DNA of 43,754 nt from Bacteroidales bacterium (GTDB lineage Bacteria; Bacteroidota; Bacteroidia; Bacteroidales; F082): the NCBI GenBank assembly GCA_017439405.1, contig JAFSJF010000059.1:1-43754 (forward strand). The letters run 5' to 3'. The number at the start of each line of letters is the position of its first letter. Position 1 is the stretch's first letter. Positions 34,701 through 43,527 of this stretch are shown in pieces. The position numbers and the translations under genes are program-made. The notes under the pieces were generated by a model, which was not told where the DNA came from, ran no database searches, and saw nothing but the letters and a program-made list of their open reading frames with translations.

Positions 34701-35547
34701 CTGCGAACAGGTCTATCAACTGAACCTGACCATCAACACGCAGTCGCTCCTGCCCGACGTCCACATCAGCGACTCATGCGACTATGCCCGCGTCCCATGG
34801 TTCGGGCAAGACACCACCTTCACCGTGAATACGGCATTTACCTTCACTGGGGTCACCGATGAAGGCTGCTATCGCGAGCAGACATACTACATCGAGAACA
34901 TGAAATACACTCCCAATCCGAAAAAGATCCAATGCTCCGACGCCTCTGCCGTCGTCTTCGGCCCTCCAGGAGCCGATGCCGACACCATTGCCGTGGTCAC
35001 CAACACGGAATTCTTCTCGTTCCAATATTCCTTCTTCGTAGAGGAAGACAATCGCGAATGCGTTTGGGACCAATGCACTTGGGACATCACCAAGCCGTCG
35101 TGGACCATTGAATTCGACCCGACGCCACAAGTCTCGTCCAACGGGAAGTCGTACAGCCGATGCACCGTATATGTTGCCGACCGCCAATCCGACTATGTCG
35201 TTCTGACGGCCACCATCAGCAACGAGTGCGGCACCAAACAGCGCAAGTTCTACCTCAAGTCGTCTTTCTTGGACATCGACGAGGATACCCTGCCTAACTC
35301 CAGCATCACCATTGTCCCCAACCCCAATAGCGGAAAGATGCACATCGACTTCGAGAACATGCAGGGGCGCACGTCTGTCAAGGTGTTCGACATGACCGGA
35401 AACCAAATTGACGCCTTCGAGACCACAGTCAGCACAAGCCACCACAGCTACGACTACAACATGAAACGCTATGCCGAAGGGATCTACTTCTTCGTCTTCA
35501 TCAACGAAAACCGAATGTTCACCAAGAAAGTTGTCATCATCCACTAA
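31756..35547 (+). CDS. Large T9SS-secreted surface protein with PKD domains, paralog 1 (1263 aa)
   Basis: Signal peptide to about residue 24 (ending PARIWAQ). Residues about 30-190 are an N-terminal domain shared with the next gene (IESVEERVQLASAL). A jelly-roll PPC-like domain follows at about 190-315 (YYMRIGVAGNITIKL, GQYFILLITNYSG). One immunoglobulin-like domain is at about 320-394. Two PKD domains at about 394-565 carry the WNFGDGQT signature, and two further PKD-like domains reach about 726. Five cysteine-containing repeats of about 50-60 residues follow, several ending in a GCDSIVRLDLTV-like strand. A domain of unknown type covers 1076-1176 (NTEFFSFQY to LKSSFLDIDE). The sorting tail starts at about 1181 (IVPNPNSGK). 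No catalytic motif is seen, so adhesion or a surface matrix role is likely. Confidence 0.82.
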   Translation: MNRSAKMVMLALILSVIPARIWAQDYVSSHDTNETQQIQIRDYENGFLFNVFGIESVEERVQLASALATSDIWICNPTENPGELFIRPNSNNADIPIYAEFDYLRMTLREEYEEAASLPKEEFAEIFNSWAANISNDYYNFLVSDHLDRANHCMDAEPFCTSDVYDFPANNSGYSWSGPNYGCLGSSPTTKHSFWYYMRIGVAGNITIKLQASFDVDFALWGPFANETDPCPTQAGQTGMLTATCSSCPSNTSSNANYPYGNLHDCSFDAQHIEYAHVVNGQVGQYFILLITNYSGSSGNITFQKYAGDGETDCGIMPGVATNDGPYCVGETIQLNVNAQDGATYSWTGPGGFTSTQQNPIRPNCTMNMAGTYTCVTTVGSQTTSAFTEVVIYPQPTANFTFTTVCVGEATQFTSTSTTNPTGQQINSYLWNFGDGQTSTMSNPSHTYANPGTYQVTLTVACGNGHCTNETTKTVTVSALPTVSFDYTTVCQGSPTQFTGSATGGQNITNYQWNFGDGQTGTGQNTSHTYAQAGAYQVTLTASSPNGSCPGEVTQSVTVIALPDADAGADQTIPYGSTAQLSGSGGAGIFNFHWEPANMVANPNAQNTQTVVLTQDQTYTLTVTNPQGECTATDEVTIHISGSAMTVTANATPGSVCEGESTQLVANAGGGTGNFTYSWTPTTGLSNPNIYNPIATPAQTTTYTCTVGDGQTTQSVNVTVTVNYPEYEEEDHYICPDETYLWNGLTCSAEGDYDYHTTTAQGCEKTITLHLHHYPTFDETTITHTMCQGESYNFFGTIYTSSTQTSTTLQTIHGCDSIVRLDLTVWPENDIADHPVTLCPEQLPYYYDQDPNQIPLYEGLHVFHLEDIHGCDSTVFVDIEVSEYYMPPVQTEYVCYTTTPSFEWIIPEASTSFTFNEDGMYIDTLHTANCDGIFRLDLHFQQVPETIVEEVVTCDSYTWPRTNQTFTQSGEYYHSVSLYPFPCEQVYQLNLTINTQSLLPDVHISDSCDYARVPWFGQDTTFTVNTAFTFTGVTDEGCYREQTYYIENMKYTPNPKKIQCSDASAVVFGPPGADADTIAVVTNTEFFSFQYSFFVEEDNRECVWDQCTWDITKPSWTIEFDPTPQVSSNGKSYSRCTVYVADRQSDYVVLTATISNECGTKQRKFYLKSSFLDIDEDTLPNSSITIVPNPNSGKMHIDFENMQGRTSVKVFDMTGNQIDAFETTVSTSHHSYDYNMKRYAEGIYFFVFINENRMFTKKVVIIH

Positions 35548-35558
35548 AAAAACAAGCC

Positions 35559-38411
35559 ATGCCATTACGATTCGCAAAAGCCGCGGCACTTTATTTGGCC
35601 TTGCTCGCCCTGCCGTTGGCCATACAAGCCCAACAGCCGAGACAAATCAAGGTTTCGGAACTCAACGTCAGTGACATAAATACCATCGAAGAAAGGGTGT
35701 TCATCCTTCGCGCCATCCTCAACCAAGGCTATTACTGCTACAAGAGCGAGACATTGCCCGATGTCGTGGATGTATATGTTAGCAGCGATGCCGACGACAA
35801 TCTCTCCGACTTCGACTTCTTCTATGAACACGCCCTCTTCGAGCTGCGCAACGAGTTCAGCCTATTCGACAAAGAGGAGCGCGGTCGCTTGTTCGTGGAA
35901 TGGCGGCAAGAGATTGACGACGAACTGATCGAGATGCTTTATGCCGACTTCACCGGAGGCGTGAGAGCCGACAATGCCACCTGCGAGACGGCTTTCCCCT
36001 TCTGCACCGACAACGGCCTCTACCAATTCCCTGCTGGCGTGGACTCCGGCTCTCCCTGCGGCCCCAACTACAACTCTTCATGCTCGGATCCCTACGCATG
36101 CTCAGGCACTCCGGGACAGTCGTCGAACTGCCTCAGCACGGCACCCAATCCGGCTTTCTATTACATGAGAATCGACGAGCCGGGCGACCTCAACATCTTC
36201 ATGCACAGCACTCCACAGGTCGATATCGATTTCGACTGCTGGGGGCCTTTCTCCGACATCGCCACGGCCTGCGACCAGCTGGCCTGCAGCAACATCGTGG
36301 ACTGCGGCTACAGCACGTCGGCCAACGAATACTGCCACATCAACAACGCCCAGCACGGACAATACTACATCCTGCTTATCACCAACTATTCCAACGATCC
36401 ATGCAACATCGCGTTTGAGAACATCGGCACCGGCACCACCGACTGCAACATCCTGCCCCCGTTGGTGGCCAACGACGGCCCTTATTGCGAAGGCGAGACC
36501 ATCCACTTGAGTGCCAACGGCTTGCCTGGTGCAACCTATAGCTGGGCAGGGCCAAATGGCTTCGCCTCCACCGAGCAAAACCCCGTCATATCCGACTGCA
36601 CCCTCGCCATGGCCGGCGACTATGTTTGCACCATCACCATCGGCACCCAGTCGAACAATGCCACCACAGTGGTGGAGATTTACCAACAGGCCTCACCGAG
36701 TTTCACGGCCACTTCCGTATGCCAAGGCGAGCCTACCCAGTTCAACGGCGTGGCCACCGGCCAAAACGTGGCCCACTACGACTGGGACTTCGGTGACGGG
36801 CAGACAGCGAGCGGACAAGACGTCAGCCATGTCTATGAACAAGCCGGCAACTATCAAGTGACACTCACCGTTTCGGCGGAAGACGGTTCCTGTCCGGGCG
36901 AAACCTCGCAAACCGTGACCGTTTACGTCGTACCGGAGCCTTCGGCTAACGCCAATCCCACCGTTGTCATCTACGACGGCACTTCCACCCTCACCGGCGA
37001 AGCAGGCACATCGGGCACGTTCACCTACCACTGGGAGCCTGCCAACATGGTCACCAACCCCAACAGCCAAACCACCCAAACCGTGCCGCTGCAAGCGACA
37101 CAGGTCTATACCCTTACCGTCACCAACACGGAAGGCGGCTGCACCAGCACCACGCAGGTGGCCGTCAGCATGGAAGGATCCAACCTGACCGCTTCGGCCT
37201 ACGCCGAACAGAACCAACTGTGCGAGAACGAATCGACCACGCTCCACGCCCTACCCATGGGCGGAACGGGCAACTACACCTATAGCTGGACGCCCACTTC
37301 GAGCCTCAGCAACCCCACCGCACAGAACCCCGTGGCCTCGCCACCCATTGGCACCACCACCTACACCTGCCAAGTGAGCGACGGCATCGTCACGCAAGAG
37401 GCTATCGTCAGCATCACCGTGTTAGCCAACGACGAAAAAGACATCCATGAGACCGTGTGCGACCAATTCGTTTGGGACCCGCAAGGCCACACCTACACCG
37501 AAACAGGCCACCAAGGCAACAACTATGAAGCTACGGGCCTCTACCAAAGGACCTACACCAACCTGAACGGCTGCGACAGCATCGTCAGGCTGAACCTCAC
37601 CGTGAACCATGCGCACACCAACGCCACCCAGTCGTTCAGCAGCAAGTGCGACGCCATCGCCTTCAACTGGTTCGACACCACCTATTATCTGGAACAGAAC
37701 GGCACCTACCCCTTCTATGGCGAAACCGTCAGCGGCTGCGACAGCGCCATGTTGGTCACTGTCGAGAACATGCACTACTCGCCACAACCCAGCCCCATCC
37801 AATGCACCGACGAGAACGCCATCGTGTTCGGCCCCTATCTCGACACCCTCGCCGTGGTGACCAACACGGAGTTCTTCTCGTTCCAATACCATTTCAAGGT
37901 CGTCGAGACGATACATTCCGAGAGCGAATGGCAAAGCTGTGTTTGGACCATCAGCAAGCCGTCGTGGACCATCGAGTTCGACTCCATACCTACAAGAAAC
38001 GCGGCGGGCTTGTTTGAGAGCCAATGCACCGTTTACGTGGCCGACCGCGACGACCGACATGTCGTCCTGACGGCAACCACGAAAAACGACTGCGACAGCC
38101 AGACGCGGCAGTTCTACCTCAAGTCGTCGTTCCTGGACATTGACGAGCATGAAGATGCCAAAGCCGACGTGAGCATCGCCCCCAACCCCAACAATGGCCT
38201 GATGCGCATCCGATTCGAGAACATGGAAGGCCGCACCGCCGTCCGAGTGTTCGACATGACGGGAAGCCAAATCGACGCCTTCGAGACCTATGACAACGCA
38301 AGCCTCTACAGCTACGACTATGCCATAAAGCACAACGCCCAAGGCATATACTATTTCACTTTTTCAAACGACGACCGACTGATCACCCGAAAGGTTGTCA
38401 TCATTTACTAA
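35559..38411 (+). CDS. Large T9SS-secreted surface protein with PKD domains, paralog 2 (950 aa)
   Basis: A shorter paralog of the protein encoded 11 bases upstream, with the same order of parts. Signal peptide to about residue 24 (LALPLAIQAQ). Shared N-terminal domain (INTIEERVFILRAIL), then a PPC-like jelly roll (YYMRIDEPGDLNIF, GQYYILLITNYSN). An immunoglobulin-like domain opens VANDGPYCEGETIHLS. One PKD domain has WDFGDGQT, followed by two PKD-like domains (FTYHWEPANMVTNPN and YTYSWTPTSSLSNP). Only about two GCDS repeats remain (LNGCDSIVRLNLTV, SGCDSAML). The unknown NTEFFSFQY domain is at 762-863 and the sorting tail starts at about 870 (IAPNPNNG). Loss or gain of PKD and GCDS units explains the length difference, pointing to a tandem duplication with repeat turnover. 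Confidence 0.82.
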   Translation: MPLRFAKAAALYLALLALPLAIQAQQPRQIKVSELNVSDINTIEERVFILRAILNQGYYCYKSETLPDVVDVYVSSDADDNLSDFDFFYEHALFELRNEFSLFDKEERGRLFVEWRQEIDDELIEMLYADFTGGVRADNATCETAFPFCTDNGLYQFPAGVDSGSPCGPNYNSSCSDPYACSGTPGQSSNCLSTAPNPAFYYMRIDEPGDLNIFMHSTPQVDIDFDCWGPFSDIATACDQLACSNIVDCGYSTSANEYCHINNAQHGQYYILLITNYSNDPCNIAFENIGTGTTDCNILPPLVANDGPYCEGETIHLSANGLPGATYSWAGPNGFASTEQNPVISDCTLAMAGDYVCTITIGTQSNNATTVVEIYQQASPSFTATSVCQGEPTQFNGVATGQNVAHYDWDFGDGQTASGQDVSHVYEQAGNYQVTLTVSAEDGSCPGETSQTVTVYVVPEPSANANPTVVIYDGTSTLTGEAGTSGTFTYHWEPANMVTNPNSQTTQTVPLQATQVYTLTVTNTEGGCTSTTQVAVSMEGSNLTASAYAEQNQLCENESTTLHALPMGGTGNYTYSWTPTSSLSNPTAQNPVASPPIGTTTYTCQVSDGIVTQEAIVSITVLANDEKDIHETVCDQFVWDPQGHTYTETGHQGNNYEATGLYQRTYTNLNGCDSIVRLNLTVNHAHTNATQSFSSKCDAIAFNWFDTTYYLEQNGTYPFYGETVSGCDSAMLVTVENMHYSPQPSPIQCTDENAIVFGPYLDTLAVVTNTEFFSFQYHFKVVETIHSESEWQSCVWTISKPSWTIEFDSIPTRNAAGLFESQCTVYVADRDDRHVVLTATTKNDCDSQTRQFYLKSSFLDIDEHEDAKADVSIAPNPNNGLMRIRFENMEGRTAVRVFDMTGSQIDAFETYDNASLYSYDYAIKHNAQGIYYFTFSNDDRLITRKVVIIY

Positions 38412-38438
38412 CCAACAACAAAAAACGCTTTTCAACCC

Positions 38439-39446
38439 ATGAGCAAAACCATTCGATTCCTGCTGCTATCCGGCCTTGCGGCCCTTTTGTCCGCCTCGTG
38501 CAGCAAGGAGAAGCCCTCCGACAAGTTCACCGTAGTAGCCAATCCAGTCGCGGGGGCAAGCCAATTCACCCTTGAGCGATTGACAACCATTGGCGACTCG
38601 ATTCACCAGACCACAACCATCAGTCCCCTGCCCGAAAGCCTGACTGTGGGCGACTCGCTCGTCTTGACCGCCACGGTCACCAACGGATACACCTTTATTA
38701 ATTGGCTTCAGAATGGCAAGGAGGTCTCCACCAACCCTTCCTACAAGTTCGTGGTTAGGGAAGGGATGCAAAACTGCCGTTTCGAGGCCCGTTTCGGCTT
38801 GGACTATGCCATACAGGTGATCCCGCCCATCGACGAGGTGATGCCCGCCGATCTTATCTCCGTCATGGGACCTTACCTCCACTTCGGCGACAACCCGCCG
38901 CGAATCGACACATGCTTCAGTGCAGACAGTCTCCGCTTGGCACGGTTCATCCACAACATCGACGACACCACGACCTCCTATTTCCTCTTGGATTCGCAAT
39001 ACTTCTCCAACAAGTTCTCCTATCGTTTCATCGGCCAACACCGAGGCATAGCCGACGAATGCCAATACGAACGTGCCTACGGCGACATCTCCTACGGCAT
39101 GGGATACTATATGTTTGAGAACGCAGCCGCCACAGACAGCATCTACATCATGGGAGACGGGGACGGATTCACCGTCTATTACCGCCAAACCTGCAAAAAG
39201 CGCATGGAACCCGACGAATCGCTGTCGAACTACATCAGCGACTATTCCGTGCAAAGGAAAGAAAGCATCATCATCACAGGAAGGGTCACGCCACAAGGCA
39301 TCGCCGACTTCCGCATGGGGATGCGAGTAGAAGGCTACAGCGAGCAGTCGCCCCGCATAGGCCAACTCTACTATCTCCCTGCCATCCACGACATGTTCAT
39401 CTATGATTTCCCCAACGGCAGCTTCCACTACGAATCCTCGTTCTAA
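38439..39446 (+). CDS. Lipoprotein with InlB-repeat-like domain (335 aa)
   Basis: The signal MSKTIRFLLLSGLAALLSAS ends at C21 of a lipobox and is followed by SKEKPSDK, whose acidic and basic residues just after the cysteine resemble the surface-export signal of Bacteroidetes lipoproteins. Residues about 35-120 contain a strand pattern like InlB-type repeats (SLVLTATVTNGYTFINW), the same GYTFxNW motif seen in the C25 peptidase. The remaining 210 residues (PPIDEVMPADLISVMGPYLH onwards) are not recognised. It contains a stretch rich in Tyr and Asp. Position between the two paralogs and the barrel suggests a partner role in surface assembly, which is inference. Confidence 0.68.
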   Translation: MSKTIRFLLLSGLAALLSASCSKEKPSDKFTVVANPVAGASQFTLERLTTIGDSIHQTTTISPLPESLTVGDSLVLTATVTNGYTFINWLQNGKEVSTNPSYKFVVREGMQNCRFEARFGLDYAIQVIPPIDEVMPADLISVMGPYLHFGDNPPRIDTCFSADSLRLARFIHNIDDTTTSYFLLDSQYFSNKFSYRFIGQHRGIADECQYERAYGDISYGMGYYMFENAAATDSIYIMGDGDGFTVYYRQTCKKRMEPDESLSNYISDYSVQRKESIIITGRVTPQGIADFRMGMRVEGYSEQSPRIGQLYYLPAIHDMFIYDFPNGSFHYESSF

Positions 39447-39494
39447 CCAACAGAAACACAACTCTTTTCAACAACATTCCATATTCACAAGCCA

Positions 39495-40403
39495 ATGAAA
39501 CACCATTCATCCATAACAGCAAGATTCTTGCTCGTTTCGGCATTTGCCCTTCTCACCTTCACCGCTACGGCACAGCAGTTCAGGAAACCCTTGATCTCGC
39601 CACGCGACCGCAACCAATCGAGCAACGCGCTCTGGAACGTCGGCCTTGTGGGCGGAGGCAACTTCACCACCTGGCTCCACTTCCACAGCCCCGAGGCCTC
39701 CGACTGGAGCCTGAAGAACTACACCCCTAAGGTTTTCGACACCCTCGGCAGCAGCATAGGCTACTTCGGCGGCATCGCCGTAGAGCGGATGGTCAAGAGC
39801 AACCTGTCGGTCGGGCTCAATGTCGTTTACGCCCAACACAACATGCTCTTGGGCTTTGTCGATGACCATTTCCCGTATGGTTGGACTGGCGACAACATCA
39901 ACTTCATCCGGCGGGAGAAATACTTCTCCGCCCGTTATCGCACCATCGAAGCCTACCTTCCCATCACGTACTACCTTACCCTCGGCGGCTCGAAGAACAT
40001 CATGCCCTACGCATACGTGGCGCCCCGCGTCTCCTACATCATTCCCAACGACTCGCTGGCCACGATGACCCACAAGACAGTGTACATGCAAGACTCGACC
40101 ATCATCTCATCGAGCAACAACACGGTGGAATTCAACTCATCCACCTACCGCAACCTTAACGTAGGCCTCACCCTCGGTATCGGCTCCCTGTTCAGAATCA
40201 ATGCGGGCAACTACTATTTCCTGGTCAAGTTCGACGTTTCGGCCAACATGAACGGCATCCCGACCTTCATGAAAGGGGAAGTGACCAACAACGAGTTCAA
40301 CTACCTGCGATTCAGCTCAGACGCCCACGCCTCGCTGACCATCATGCTGCCCCTCAAGAAGCAACTGCAAGGAGCGTGCATGAAGTGGGGAGAGTATGAT
40401 TGA
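39495..40403 (+). CDS. Outer-membrane beta-barrel protein, PorT-like (302 aa)
   Basis: A cleavable signal peptide (FLLVSAFALLTFTATAQ, to about residue 27) precedes a protein made of alternating strands: NVGLVGGGNFTTWLHF, SIGYFGGIAVERMV, LSVGLNVVYAQHNM, AYLPITYYLTLGGS, PYAYVAPRVSYI, NVGLTLGIGSLFRI and HASLTIMLPL. This is the pattern of the PorT-type eight-stranded barrels frequent in Bacteroidetes. It does not end with an aromatic residue; the last 15 residues (QLQGACMKWGEYD) extend beyond the final strand. It may anchor or gate one of the neighbouring surface proteins, but nothing in the sequence shows a channel or a partner. Confidence 0.72.
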   Translation: MKHHSSITARFLLVSAFALLTFTATAQQFRKPLISPRDRNQSSNALWNVGLVGGGNFTTWLHFHSPEASDWSLKNYTPKVFDTLGSSIGYFGGIAVERMVKSNLSVGLNVVYAQHNMLLGFVDDHFPYGWTGDNINFIRREKYFSARYRTIEAYLPITYYLTLGGSKNIMPYAYVAPRVSYIIPNDSLATMTHKTVYMQDSTIISSSNNTVEFNSSTYRNLNVGLTLGIGSLFRINAGNYYFLVKFDVSANMNGIPTFMKGEVTNNEFNYLRFSSDAHASLTIMLPLKKQLQGACMKWGEYD

Positions 40404-40482
40404 GTTTAGAGTTTAGAGTTGGGAGTTGGGCGGTTGTTGGGACATTGTGCTTGCATAATCACCATCGTTAAACCATATCATC

Positions 40483-43400
40483 ATGAAGCATGTCCGGATT
40501 CTATTTTCGTTGGTTTTTGCCTGCTTCGCTGCCTTGCCTTCGGCGTTCTCGCAAGACGTCTCAACGCAAGGCACCGAGTTTTGGGTGTCGTTCATGGGCA
40601 ACGGCTACAAGACCAATGACGGCAACTGGGTGCTGACGCAAGTATTGGTCAGCGGCGAGCGCGACTGCACAGGCATCATCGAAAACCCGAACACCGGGTG
40701 GTCGCAGGAATTCTCCGTCAGTGCCAACAACATCACCACCATCAGCGACCTTGAGGCACAATCTTATATGGAGACCAGCGACAACGAGCGGGTGTTGGAG
40801 CGTGGGCTTCGCATTGTCACCACCGACACGGTGTCGGTGTTTTGCACCAACATCGCCAACCTGTCGTTCGACGCCTCCTACGTGCTCCCCATCCAAGCCT
40901 TGGCCGACGACTACATAATCCAAAGCTACGACCAGTCAACCTACATCGGCTGGAACAACGAGTTTGAGCAATACCTCACCAGCGCTTTCCTCATTGTGGC
41001 CACCGAGGACGAGACCACCATCGACATCACGCCGACGGCCAATTCATTCACCGGGCTGCACCCTGCCGGACAAGAGTTCAGTATCACGCTCAACGCGGGC
41101 GAAGTCTTCCAATTCCGCTCCACTTACACCAACAACAATCGCGACCTGAGCGGCACCCGCGTGACGGCACGCGACTGCAAGAAAATCGCCGTCTTCAATG
41201 GCAATACCCTGACCGCCATCCCCAACAGCCGCAGCAGCCGCGACCACGTGTTCGAGCAAGCCATGCCCCTACAGTCGTGGGGCAAGAACTTCGTCGTCAC
41301 AGGCTCCTACGGACGCAACGACGACTACGTGAAGATTACCTCGTCAGCCAACAACAACACCATCTTCAAGAACGGCGAACTGCTGACCATGCTTAACGCC
41401 GGCCAGTCATACATCTTCATGCTGAGCGGCGGCGAACCTTCGTGCTTCCTCGAATCGACGTATCCCGCAGCCGTCTTCCTTTACAACACGTCTTACGACA
41501 ACTCCGACCAGTCGGGTGACCCCTCGATGGTCTGGATCGCACCCGTCGAGCAACGCATCGACGAAATCACCTTCACGACCTTCACCGCCAACAACGTCTC
41601 GCTCGACAACCACTATGTGAACATCGTCGTCCGCACCGACGACATCGGCAACGTGTATCTCGACAACGAACATCTCTCGCCATTAGTGTTCACCCACGTG
41701 GAAGGCAGCACCGAATACAGCTACACACGGAAGGTCATCGAGCACGGCGTACACCACCTGCAGTGCGCCAACGGCTTCAACGCCCATGTGTATGGCTTTG
41801 GCCAAGCCAAAGGCTACGCCTATCTCGTTGGCTCCAAGGCCACCAACCTCGTGGCCACAATCAGCGTCAACGACCATCCCATGCTTTCCAACGATGTGTA
41901 TCAATACTGCATCGAGGAACCCGTGACCTTCTCCGCAGACATCAACTTCCAGAACTACCAATTGCTTTGGGACTTCGGCGACGGCCAAACCAGCACCGAG
42001 AACCCCGTAACTCACACGTATCACGAGCGCAGGGTTTTCCACCCCACCCTCGTCGTCAATGCCGATGCGGGCGGCTGCATCACCTCCGCCAGCGACACGC
42101 TCGGTTTGTATGTCGATGTCAGGCAACAATATATCGTCGAGACCGACGAAAGCTGCCACGGAGCCTATTATTCAGGCCACGGCTTCGACAGCATCCTGAT
42201 TTCCAACGACACCATCCTAACCCGCCTGCAACCCAACCCCGTCAGCCCCGAATGCCACGACAGCCTCCTGGTCTATATTACCGCCTGGCCTACCTTCAAC
42301 ACCCCCATCTCCGACAGCCGCTGCTGGACGGGACAGCCTGCCACCTACAACGGCAACGGATTCAGCTTCGAATATACCGAACCCGGAACCTACGTCAGAC
42401 AACGCGACCTCGAGTCGGTCAACGGTTGCGACAGCATCATCACCCTGACACTCACCGTAACCGACCAAATCTCGCACGAGTTCAGCGAACATTGCTGCGA
42501 GGCCGTTTACGTCTGGGACGGCAGAACCTACGACCACCCCGGCGACTTTGTGTGGCCTTACACCGCCCCCGGAGGCTGCGACAGCATCGTCACCATGCAC
42601 CTCACCATGGGCGCAAACAGATTCCATGAATTCGACACCATCACTTGCGGCCCTTTCGAGTGGAACGGGGAAACCTATAACGTATCAGGCACCTACACGC
42701 TGCACTTCGACACTGCCGACGGATGCGACAGCACCGTGGTGTGCCACCTCAACAAGTCGGGCACCATCGATGGGCCGTTGGAAACCCAAATCCAATGCAA
42801 CCAATACGAGTGGAATAATACAATATACACTGTTTCAGGAACTTACGAACACACTTTCGTCACAGCCTTGGGCTGCGACAGCATTGCCCACCTCGACCTG
42901 AGGTTGGAATATACGCCCACTCCCGTCATTGCCTACGCCGAAGATGGCTTCTACCACAACGGCGACACCCTCGCCGTGATCACCAACACCGAGTTCTTCT
43001 CCTTCCAATACGACTTCTTCGTGGAGGACTCGCTCGGCCACTTCAACGAATGGGACTCATGCGTATGGCACATAAGCAAACCCTCATGGCTGATTGAGCC
43101 GTTCACGAAGGCAGACGAGCCCTTCCGAAGCTATTGCAGGGTCTATGTCGCCGAGCAAGACCACCTCCCCGTAGAACTGAGCTGCACCATCTACAACCAC
43201 CACTGCGAGCCACACAACATCACACGGCGTTTCCACCTCAAGTCGTCGTTTTTCGACATCGACGAACAGGCATCCACAAGACCTGCCTTCAGCATCGCGC
43301 CCAACCCCAACAATGGACAAATGGAGCTTCGATTTGAAGGCTTGACAGGAAAAGTGGAAGTCAAGGTGTACGACATGCACGGTGCGCTCATCGACCAACT

Positions 43401-43527
43401 TGAAGCATACAACCAATTGGAAAGCAACACCTTGCAATACAAATTCCGACATCCTTCTTCGGGAATTTACTTCTTCGTCGCCACAGCGAAGGAAGGTACG
43501 GCGGCCCAGAAGGTCGTCATCGAATGA
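40483..43527 (+). CDS. T9SS-secreted protein with IgGFc-binding-like N-terminus, PKD and GCDS repeats (1014 aa)
   Basis: Signal peptide to about residue 24 (ALPSAFSQ). Residues about 28-340 fit the bacterial IgGFc-binding-like domain: GTEFWVSFMGN, FLIVATEDETTIDITP, AGEVFQFRS, DLSGTRVTARDCKKIAVF and FVVTGSYGRNDDYVKIT. The name comes from a mammalian mucin-like protein, so binding of immunoglobulin is not implied. A second beta domain runs to about 470. One PKD domain at about 475-545 has WDFGDGQT. Four repeats of about 55 residues follow, each ending in a GCDSI strand (NGCDSIITLTLTV, GGCDSIVTMHLTM, DGCDSTVVCHL, LGCDSIAHLDL). The unknown NTEFFSFQY domain is at 828-928, and the sorting tail (IAPNPNNGQ) starts at about 937. 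It is the last gene of the cluster. Confidence 0.82.
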   Translation: MKHVRILFSLVFACFAALPSAFSQDVSTQGTEFWVSFMGNGYKTNDGNWVLTQVLVSGERDCTGIIENPNTGWSQEFSVSANNITTISDLEAQSYMETSDNERVLERGLRIVTTDTVSVFCTNIANLSFDASYVLPIQALADDYIIQSYDQSTYIGWNNEFEQYLTSAFLIVATEDETTIDITPTANSFTGLHPAGQEFSITLNAGEVFQFRSTYTNNNRDLSGTRVTARDCKKIAVFNGNTLTAIPNSRSSRDHVFEQAMPLQSWGKNFVVTGSYGRNDDYVKITSSANNNTIFKNGELLTMLNAGQSYIFMLSGGEPSCFLESTYPAAVFLYNTSYDNSDQSGDPSMVWIAPVEQRIDEITFTTFTANNVSLDNHYVNIVVRTDDIGNVYLDNEHLSPLVFTHVEGSTEYSYTRKVIEHGVHHLQCANGFNAHVYGFGQAKGYAYLVGSKATNLVATISVNDHPMLSNDVYQYCIEEPVTFSADINFQNYQLLWDFGDGQTSTENPVTHTYHERRVFHPTLVVNADAGGCITSASDTLGLYVDVRQQYIVETDESCHGAYYSGHGFDSILISNDTILTRLQPNPVSPECHDSLLVYITAWPTFNTPISDSRCWTGQPATYNGNGFSFEYTEPGTYVRQRDLESVNGCDSIITLTLTVTDQISHEFSEHCCEAVYVWDGRTYDHPGDFVWPYTAPGGCDSIVTMHLTMGANRFHEFDTITCGPFEWNGETYNVSGTYTLHFDTADGCDSTVVCHLNKSGTIDGPLETQIQCNQYEWNNTIYTVSGTYEHTFVTALGCDSIAHLDLRLEYTPTPVIAYAEDGFYHNGDTLAVITNTEFFSFQYDFFVEDSLGHFNEWDSCVWHISKPSWLIEPFTKADEPFRSYCRVYVAEQDHLPVELSCTIYNHHCEPHNITRRFHLKSSFFDIDEQASTRPAFSIAPNPNNGQMELRFEGLTGKVEVKVYDMHGALIDQLEAYNQLESNTLQYKFRHPSSGIYFFVATAKEGTAAQKVVIE

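Noticed and set aside
40483-43527. Immunoglobulin-binding virulence factor
   Set aside because: The N-terminal similarity is to a domain named after a mammalian protein. Nothing in the sequence shows antibody binding.
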